Shown one piece after another: positions 57,584-64,000 of a DNA stretch of 64,000 bases (position 1 is its first letter; every line of letters begins with the position of its first letter). The translations under genes and the position numbers were made by a program. This DNA is from Blastomussa wellsi (Eukaryota > Cnidaria > Anthozoa > Scleractinia > Plerogyridae): contig OX393571.1 in NCBI GenBank assembly GCA_947652115.1, forward strand, positions 11,789,504 to 11,853,503, written 5' to 3'. The notes beneath the pieces were generated by a model. The model was not told the origin of the DNA. It worked only from the letters and a program-made list of their open reading frames with translations, and made no database searches.

Positions 57584-57886
57584 CATCTTCCTTTGTCCTC
57601 TCAACTTTAATAACACTCTTTGGTCCATCACCAACAGAAGTGAAGGCCAACACTTGAAATTCATATTCTGTGTACTTATCAAGCCCACCAACATCTTTAG
57701 TGAGAACGCCTCCAGCATTAATGGTTAAAGTGGTTTGAGACCCCAAAGACCCTTTCTTCTTGTAGAACAGTTTGAATCCTCTAATGATTCCATTCCTGGA
57801 ATTTTCTGGTGGAAATTGCCAGGTAACTGTTATATGGGTAGAACTGCTTGCAGTCACAGTAATGTTGCTGGGGGCTTGTGAAGGAA
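57584..57886 (-). CDS. Gene B FN3 module c2
   Basis: Same exon type as c1/c3 with SNITVTASSSTHITVTWQFP. Phase 1-1, acceptor ATTGCAG, donor G|GTGAGA. Lies just upstream (in transcription) of the intronic ORF copy at 56251. Confidence 0.9.
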
Positions 57887-58023
57887 CTGCAATCAAGAAA
57901 ATCACTTATAAATCTACTATTATAAAACCACACATTTGGGATGGATGCTCATGATCATACAGATGTCGTGATTTCTGGGAGTCGAGAGAACAGGGTTATC
58001 ATTTTTTGTAGTCTTTTTCTTAC

Positions 58024-58326
58024 CATCTTCCAGTGTTCTCTCAACGGACACTGAACTGCTTGGTCCATCACCAACAGAAGTGAAGGCTAACATTTGAAAT
58101 TCATATTCTGTGTACTCATCAAGCCCACTGACAACTCTTGTCTGAGCTGAATTACTGTTTATATGTTCCATTGTTGGTGACGCAGCAGAGTCTTTCTTTT
58201 TGTAGAATAGTTTAAACCCTGTGATGATTCCATTCCAGGAGTCTGCTGGTGGTAACTGCCAAGATGCTTCAATACTGACAGAGGACCTTGCAATCACAGT
58301 AAAGTTGCTTGGAGCTTGTGAAGGGA
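58024..58326 (-). CDS. Gene B FN3 module d2
   Basis: Same exon as d1/d3, phase 1-1: NFTVIARSSVSIEASWQLPP, ADSWNGIITG. Differs by SSSVSVERT in place of SSSVFVERT. Donor GTAAGA. Confidence 0.9.
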
Positions 58327-58828
58327 CTGCAATTGAAAATCTTAATTCAACAAGAGGAAACCTCATTCTAAGATCATTAATTTTTCACTTTATTAAAACT
58401 TAACTTTTCTGTGCAACATACACGTATATGTACGTAAAAGGAAAGTAAACATTATACAGTTCTACGTTAAGTTGAAAAAGCTTAATTGCCCAAGTGAACA
58501 ATTATAATTTATTACTTTAAAAAAGACCACAAAGGAAGTGGTCTGATAAAACATATTCACTATATTTACAGTTTGGAAGTTGATTATAGAAAACAGATCA
58601 TGTAGATCATCGACTTCCTAAGGTCTCAGTCAATATTACAATCATTAATCAGAATCTTGTTTAATCTTGTTAATCTATCTAACCATTTAGCCAGCACTGT
58701 TGAAACTGGAAACGAGTTTGGTTAGCTAAATTTGTCTACAAAATCACCCTGGTTAGCCTATTATAACACTGCGGTTACCGTACTAAGCAATCCGGTTAGC
58801 CTACTGAGCACTGCGGTTAGCCTATTAA

Positions 58829-58905
58829 GGTCAGGTTTACTCGTGGACCATGCAAGTTGCTTGGAGCTATCTGAATATAATCAATGTTCGTTGGAGCGCC
58901 AGGTG
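58829..58905 (-). pseudogene. FN3 exon truncated at the duplication junction
   Basis: Has the acceptor and first 25 or so codons (APGAPTNIDYIQIAPSNLHG, PRVNLT) of the exon at 52190-52477, then breaks at the junction into unrelated repeat DNA (TTAATAGGCTAACC) with a stop within a few codons and no donor. It must be skipped for the long protein to be made. Confidence 0.85.
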
Positions 58906-58967
58906 CTGGTAAGAAATACCGTAACAGGAGTTAGAGAACAAATAGGTTGATGGCAAACATTAAGCAC

Positions 58968-59215
58968 AATGTTAATGATACTTTAATGACAATGAGAATG
59001 ATAATGATAAAGATAATGATAACGATAACGATAACGATAACGATAATGATGATGATGATAAAGATAATGATAATAATAATGATAATGATAATGAAAACAA
59101 TAATGATAACGATAATGATAATGATGATGATAAAGATAATGATAATGATAATGACAATGATAATGATGATGATGAAGATCATAATAAAGATAATGATAAT
59201 GATAATGATAATAGA
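58968..59215. repeat. GATAAT microsatellite, copy 2
   Basis: Same array as copy 1, shorter and with GATAACGATAAC variants, duplicated with the outer unit. Confidence 0.95.
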
Positions 59216-59432
59216 AATCGAAATAACATCATTGTCACAAAGCCAGACAGGAAGATGGAGTTGCCGTTATGAATAAATCTGACTAAACACACATCTACTG
59301 GAAAAAGCCTCTCAATAGTAAACAAATTTAGGTCACTGATACATGGAATGACACATATAAGTACAGCTGTAATTTAGATTCAATGTATTACTAATTAAAC
59401 ATTTCAAAGGAAATGAGAGCCTAGTCTCTTAC

Positions 59433-59735
59433 CATCTTCCATTGTTTTCTCAGACTCTACAGCACTCTTGGGTCCATCACCAACAGAAGTGAAGGCCAAC
59501 ACTTGAAATTCATATTCTGTGTACTTATCAAGCCCACTGACAACTTTTGTCCGAGTTACTCCACTGTTAAAAGTAACAATGGTTGGTGCCTCTGCAGAGT
59601 CCTTCTCTTTGTATAACAGTTTAAATCCTTGGATGATTCCATTTCTGGAGTCTGCTGGTGGTAACTGCCATGATGCTTCAATACTGGTAGAACTTTCGGC
59701 AGTAAGAGACATGTTACTAGGCGGTTGCGTAGGAA
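59433..59735 (-). CDS. Gene B FN3 module a2
   Basis: Phase 1-1 exon: VPTQPPSNMSLTAESSTSIE, ASWQLPPADSRNGIIQGFKL, LYKEKDSAEAPTIVT, YTEYEFQVLAFTSVGDGPKS, ending TMEDG before a normal GTAAGA donor (contrast a1). Confidence 0.9.
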
Positions 59736-60041
59736 CTAAAATCAAGAAATTCAACAATTAATATATAATGTTTCTTTTTTTAGTAAACTTACCAGAAAAA
59801 CCTACCACTGAAGACGTTCAGATGTCTTAGACATTTCTTAGAAAAACTCCCTCATGTATTACAACAATTATCTGATATCTCACATGTATTTCAACTATTG
59901 TAAATGTCATAGTTGGTCATATTTTATTTAAAGTTATCTTCAGATACATTGTATTTACTAAATGGTAGTCAATGATTATATGCAAGACGTATTGAATCAA
60001 GAAAGCTTTTATTTTACTTAACATCATTAATGTCCTCTTAC

Positions 60042-60341
60042 CATCTTCCTTTGTTCTCTCAACTTTTAACGAACTATTAGATCCATCACCAACAGAAGTG
60101 AAGGCCAAGACTTGCAATTCATATTCTGTGTACTTTTGAAGTCCAGTGACAACTCCAGTAAGACTTGTAGCATTATTAATTATCACAATTTGTGACTCTA
60201 CAGAGTCTTTCTTTTTGTAGAACAGTTTAAATCCTGTGATGATTCCATGTCTGGCATATTCTGGTGGTAGCTGCCAGGATGCTGTAATACTCGTAGAATT
60301 ACTTGCAGCCACAGTAAAGTTACTGGGAGCTTGAGAAGGAA
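60042..60341 (-). CDS. Gene B FN3 module b2
   Basis: Phase 1-1 exon: VPSQAPSNFTVAASNSTSIT, ASWQLPPEYARHGIITGFKL, FYKKKDSVESQIVII, YTEYELQVLAFTSVGDGSNS. Counterpart of b1 with several replacements (for example SNSTSIT versus ISSTSIK). Near-identical in its core to gene A FN3 domain 1. Confidence 0.9.
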
Positions 60342-60480
60342 CTGGAATTAAACAACTTAATAATTAACTAAACTAACTCCATCACTAAACCTTTCGTACT
60401 TCACCAAAAAAGCAAAAAGCTCAGACTTAAAAAAATTCATAGTTCATTGTGTATTTGCCAAACCTGGTGAACTTTGTATT

Positions 60481-60590
60481 GCTATTAATTTGGTAATTGT
60501 GACGAAGAGCTCCCCAAAAAACCTGCCGGCCAACTGTCAGCTGTTTGTCGGTCGACTGGGGAGCTCTTCTTCACAATTACCATTAATTTT
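60481..60590. repeat. Palindromic element, copy 2
   Basis: Duplicate of 54111-54220 in outer unit 2, with a few changes (GACGAAGAGC for GATGAAGAGC). Confidence 0.8.
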
Positions 60591-61094
60591 ACTAGGTGTG
60601 CATAGCAGGCACAGCAGTAATCTCTGCCTGATCATCAACCCAGCTAATCATTAATGCTTACTGTGAAACTAAGAAAACCATGAACACCAGAAATATTTAT
60701 GGAATGTTATTTTGTTGCAAAGAAATAAGCAACCAGGTATGACAAAACGTAACCAACAACAGCAACAGTAATTACATTGCGGACACTCAAACCGTGAACA
60801 CTTGACATTTATTTTTACATTTTTTGTTGTGATTATCCAATGAGAGCTCTTGACATAGACCAAAGGATTAGTAATTTCAGCACCAAAGAAAGCTAATTCT
60901 TCTGTCTATATGAATGGCTAATGTTGGATAATAGTAACAAAAAATGTTAAAATCAATGTCAAGTGTCTTCAATATAAAAAAGTTTTGAGGTTTGTTTGCA
61001 TGTCCTGAACTTTATTGTGATTGGTCACTACACAGTCAGGATTCCTGAAATATTTCAAGTGTTTACGGTTTTCTTTGACAGCAATTATTCTCAC

Positions 61095-61397
61095 CATCTT
61101 CCTTTGTCCTCTCAACTTTAATAACACTCTTTGGTCCATCACCAACAGAAGTGAAGGCCAACACTTGAAATTCATATTCTGTGTACTTATCAAGCCCACC
61201 AACATCTTTAGTGAGAATGCCTCCAGCATTAATGGTTAAAGTGGTTTGAGACCCCAAAGACCCTTTCTTCTTGTAGAACAGTTTGAATCCTCTAATGATT
61301 CCATTCCTGGAATTTTCTGGTGGAAATTGCCAGGTAACTGTTATATGGGTAGAACTGCGTGCAGTCACAGTAACGTTGCTGGGGGCTTGTGAAGGAA
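61095..61397 (-). CDS. Gene B FN3 module c3
   Basis: Phase 1-1 exon: VPSQAPSNVTVTARSSTHIT, VTWQFPPENSRNGIIRGFKL, FYKKKGSLGSQTTLT, YTEYEFQVLAFTSVGDGPKS. By eye the protein is identical to c1 and differs from c2 at ARSST versus ASSST. Confidence 0.9.
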
Positions 61398-61534
61398 CTG
61401 CAATCAAGAAAATCACTTATAAATCTACTATTATAAAACCACACATTTGGGATGGATGCTCATGATCATACAGATGTCGTGATTTCTGAGTGTTGAGAGA
61501 ACAGGGTTATCATTTTTTGTAGTCTTTTTCTTAC

Positions 61535-61837
61535 CATCTTCCAGTGTTCTCTCAACGAACACTGAACTGCTTGGTCCATCACCAACAGAAGTGAAGGCTA
61601 ACATTTGAAATTCATATTCTGTGTACTCATCAAGCCCACTGACAACTCTTGTCTGAGCTGAATTACTGTTTATATGTTCCATTGTTGGTGACGCAGCAGA
61701 GTCTTTCTTTTTGTAGAATAGTTTAAACCCTGTGATGATTCCATTCCAGGAGTCTGCTGGTGGCAACTGCCAAGATGCTTCAATACTGACAGAGGACCTT
61801 GCAATCACAGTAAAGTTGCTTGGAGCTTGTGAAGGGA
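61535..61837 (-). CDS. Gene B FN3 module d3
   Basis: Phase 1-1 exon of 101 codons: VPSQAPSNFTVIARSSVSIE, ASWQLPPADSWNGIITGFKL, FYKKKDSAASPTMEH, YTEYEFQMLAFTSVGDGPSS, ending TLEDG before GTAAGA. Complete FN3 core. By eye the protein is identical to d1. Confidence 0.9.
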
Positions 61838-62620
61838 CTGCAATTGAAAATCTTAATTCAACAAGAGGAAACCTCATTCTAAGATCATTAATTTTTCACT
61901 TTATTAAAACTTAACTTTTCTGTGCAACATACACGTATATGTACGTAAAAGGAAAGTAAACATTATACAGTTCTACGTTAAGTTGAAAAAGCTTAATTGC
62001 CCAAGTGAACAATTATAATTTATTACTTTAAAAAAGACCACAAAGGAAGTGGTCTGATAAAACATATTCACTATCTTTACAGTTTGGAAGTTGATTATAG
62101 AAAACAGATCATGTAGATCATCGACTTCCTAAGGTCTCAGTCAATATTACAATCATTAATCAGAATCTTGTTTAATCTTGTTAATCTATCTAACCATTTA
62201 GCCAGCACTGTTGATAAATTTCTCGGCTGTTGGCTGAAGTAGTGCTTAATTACAGGAATGGCTCCGGGCTCGGAATGCACTGGAAACGAGTTTGGTTAGC
62301 TAAATTTGTCTACAAAATCACCCTGGTTAGCCTATTATAACACTGCGGTTAGCGTACTAAGCAATCCGGTTAGCCTACTGAGCACTGCGGTTAGCCTATT
62401 AAGCAATCTGGCTAGCCTACTATAGCACTCTGGTTAGCCTACTAAGCACTGCGGTTATGCGGTTAGCTCTCAAGAATGGTAAGAATGCAAACTCTGAAGT
62501 TCATGCAAACTCTGAAGTTCAAAACCTAACCAACGATTGCGTTTTTCGCAGCTGTCAATCATAATTACGGTAAAAGCTTATGAACCTTGAAAATCAGAAA
62601 CAAACAAAATGGATCGAAGT

Positions 62621-63445
62621 CTACCAATCACAACTGACAGACATTACCTTTTGACCCTGTTGAAGTGAACCTCTGTTTCCCAAGAGGTTCGCTTGATGAT
62701 TGACGGCAGCGAAAAACGTAACTGTTGATATGAGCATAGTTTGCGTGTTATTGAAAGGCACTATAACTGATCCTGCATCATCCCGAATGACTAGATCACG
62801 ATCCCACGTGCCTATGATCTTTAATTCCGCGACGGCCACGAAATCCCATACGGTGCTACGCTGGCATCTGGCCAGACGAAATGCAATTGCCATGCTGCAG
62901 TGGTTCTCGTGCAATGCATGCAGTACCTTTCCATAGTGCGCGTGGATGCTTGCCAAACTGTGGGTCCTGACTTGGCTAACGTCTCTCTGTTGTCGTTGTT
63001 GCTGCTGCTGCTGTTCTTCAGGTGGATCATCATTGTGGGCATTGTGCAGTGTGTTCACCTCCGCCTTCAAATCTGCAATCTGATTTTTTGCCTGGACAAG
63101 TCTGCACTCCATTTTTTTGATGACCTCGGATTTTGTTCGCACGAGATCAGCTAGCTCCTCTGCGTCTTTTCCTTTTTCCTCCAGCTCCTGCACTAGATGT
63201 TCATTTTGTTCTTGCTGGTTTTGGAATGCCAGCCCAACTCTCTCATGCTCCTTCTGCAAGTTTCCGTACAGCTTGTGCAGATCGCCTGGGCTTGGTTTGT
63301 CGCCAGATGGCTGATTTGGTTGTTTTGCTGACTTTTGTTTATTACTCGGAGGAGGCCTCTGAGAACAGGAACATTGACGGTTATCTCCAAGGCAGACACC
63401 GTACTTATTTTCGCAATGAAAAATGGAGTGGTTGCCACTGCACAC
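62621..63445 (-). CDS. Intronic 274-codon ORF, copy 2
   Basis: Duplicate of 56251-57075 carried by the outer tandem duplication. By eye only a handful of bases differ (for example NLLGNRG versus NLSGNRG), and the frame is intact in both. Located between modules c4 and d3. Function unknown. Confidence 0.5.
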   Translation of the reverse strand: MCSGNHSIFHCENKYGVCLGDNRQCSCSQRPPPSNKQKSAKQPNQPSGDKPSPGDLHKLYGNLQKEHERVGLAFQNQQEQNEHLVQELEEKGKDAEELADLVRTKSEVIKKMECRLVQAKNQIADLKAEVNTLHNAHNDDPPEEQQQQQQRQQRDVSQVRTHSLASIHAHYGKVLHALHENHCSMAIAFRLARCQRSTVWDFVAVAELKIIGTWDRDLVIRDDAGSVIVPFNNTQTMLISTVTFFAAVNHQANLLGNRGSLQQGQKVMSVSCDW

Positions 63446-63513
63446 TTTAAAATTTTCGGAGACATATCGTTTGCGAACTAGGTCGTAACGATAATAACAC
63501 TTTAAACTAAAGG

Positions 63514-63522
63514 CTTTTTATA
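63514..63522 (-). promoter_or_regulatory. TATA box upstream of intronic ORF copy 2
   Basis: Same TATAAAAAG and upstream CCAAT motifs as copy 1. Confidence 0.45.
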
Positions 63523-63953
63523 CTCTGTCATCGGATCAAGTAAACAATAACAAAAAAGTTAATTGGCTAATTAACAACACATCTGATTGGCCGAATTTGA
63601 TTACCTCTGTTTATTTTTGCGTATCGTTAATTTCAGTTAGTTCTCATTGGTTAATTAAACGTTTTATAAAGGCTGATTTGAAGCTGAGAGCTCTTGACAT
63701 AGACCAAAGCATTAGTAATTTCAGCACCAAAGAAAGCTAATTCTTCTGTCTATATGAATGGCTAATGTTGGATAATAGTAACAAAAAATGTTAAAATCAA
63801 TGTCAAGTGTTCACAGTTCAAGTGTCTTCAATATAAAAAAGTTTTGAGGTTTGTTTGCATGTCCTGAACTTTATTGTGATTGGTCACTACACAGTCAGGA
63901 TTCCTGAAATATTTCAAGTGTTTACGGTTTTTTTTGACAGCAATTATTCTCAC

Positions 63954-64000
63954 CATCTTCCTTTGTCCTCTCAACTTTAATAACACTCTTTGGTCCATCA
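63954..64000 (-). CDS. Gene B FN3 module c4, partial (cut by window edge)
   Basis: Only the last codons are visible: GPKSVIKVERTKEDG before the G|GTGAGA donor. Same as modules c1-c3. Confidence 0.8.

Larger units (their letters stand above)
52403..58828. repeat. Outer tandem duplication, unit 1
   Basis: About 6.4 kb from within FN3 exon 52190-52477 through modules a1, b1, c1, d1, ORF copy 1, c2 and d2. Unit 2 begins at 58829 in the same order and continues past the right edge. Confidence 0.9.
57316..58828. repeat. Inner duplication, partial second unit
   Basis: Carries c2 and d2 and ends at GCGGTTAGCCTATTAAG, where it meets the outer unit junction. It lacks about 57 bases present near 55860 of the first unit. 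Confidence 0.85.
41991..64000 (-). other. Gene B locus: FN3-array/Ig receptor with tyrosine tail, 5' end missing
   Basis: Minus-strand paralogue of gene A; its 5' exons lie beyond the right edge. In order toward the 3' end: FN3 modules in a nested tandem duplication (c, d, b, a types), two FN3 modules equivalent to gene A exons 16 and 17, an RPTP-IIB-like FN3 split over three exons, an Ig domain, a stalk-like exon and a tail exon. The two-exon FN3 domain 9 of gene A was not found here. The membrane-spanning exon was not located. Confidence 0.75.
58829..64000. repeat. Outer tandem duplication, unit 2 (incomplete)
   Basis: Begins mid-exon, then repeats the microsatellite, a2, b2, palindrome, c3, d3, ORF copy 2 and start of c4. 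Confidence 0.9.

Noticed and set aside
41990..64000. Gene B as a receptor tyrosine phosphatase
   Set aside because: Only the FN3 resembles type IIB phosphatases. No catalytic HCSAGxGR-type motif or phosphatase domain was found downstream, and the tail ends at 41991.

Overview
The window is animal nuclear DNA from an anthozoan cnidarian, most likely a stony coral. Genes are split into small exons with GT-AG introns, and the DNA is AT-rich with many short hairpin elements. The protein modules (F5/8C discoidin, F-type lectin-like FTP, FN3, Ig) and the Penelope-like, DIRS-like and tRNA-SINE debris all fit this. The organism is inferred from module style and repeats, not from a database match.

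Two paralogous cell-surface receptor genes lie head to tail on the minus strand. Gene A (start codon at 36213, running off the left edge after 710) has 23 exons that I could join with consistent phases, giving about 1,751 codons: signal peptide, F5/8C, FTP, FTP, F5/8C, ten FN3 domains, one Ig. Five of these exons (36147-36213, 30765-30909, 4443-4632, 3161-3263 and 1681-1735) are short and were found by splice signals, phase and homology. The tenth FN3 resembles the fourth FN3 domain of type IIB (MAM-type) receptor tyrosine phosphatases, but no phosphatase domain is present in the window.

Gene B (41991 to beyond 64000) shares the FN3 array, the phosphatase-like FN3 and the Ig domain, then runs into a stalk-like exon and a tyrosine-rich cytoplasmic tail. 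Its 5' half is a nested tandem duplication. An outer unit (52403-58828) is repeated from 58829 to the right edge, and inside it an inner unit of about 2.8 kb is partly repeated. Each outer unit also carries an intronless 274-codon coiled-coil ORF inside an intron. One duplication junction cuts an FN3 exon in half. The cytoplasmic tail exon carries two apparent frameshifts.

The 36.2-42 kb interval between the genes holds only repeats, including a PIF/Harbinger-like element with a TTA target duplication. Introns hold a 1.8-kb foldback element with a perfect 10-bp target duplication and tandem-repeat arms, a Penelope-like element with about 200-bp inverted ends, a DIRS-like retroelement relic, three tRNA-derived SINEs, a 24-bp minisatellite and about a dozen palindromic MITE-like elements.

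Both proteins look like long adhesive receptors: lectin-like and discoidin modules at the tip of A, an FN3 rod, a possible furin-processing site, then Ig, membrane and a signalling tail. A role in recognition or adhesion is inference. I did not locate a convincing transmembrane exon for gene B, and gene A's lies outside the window.
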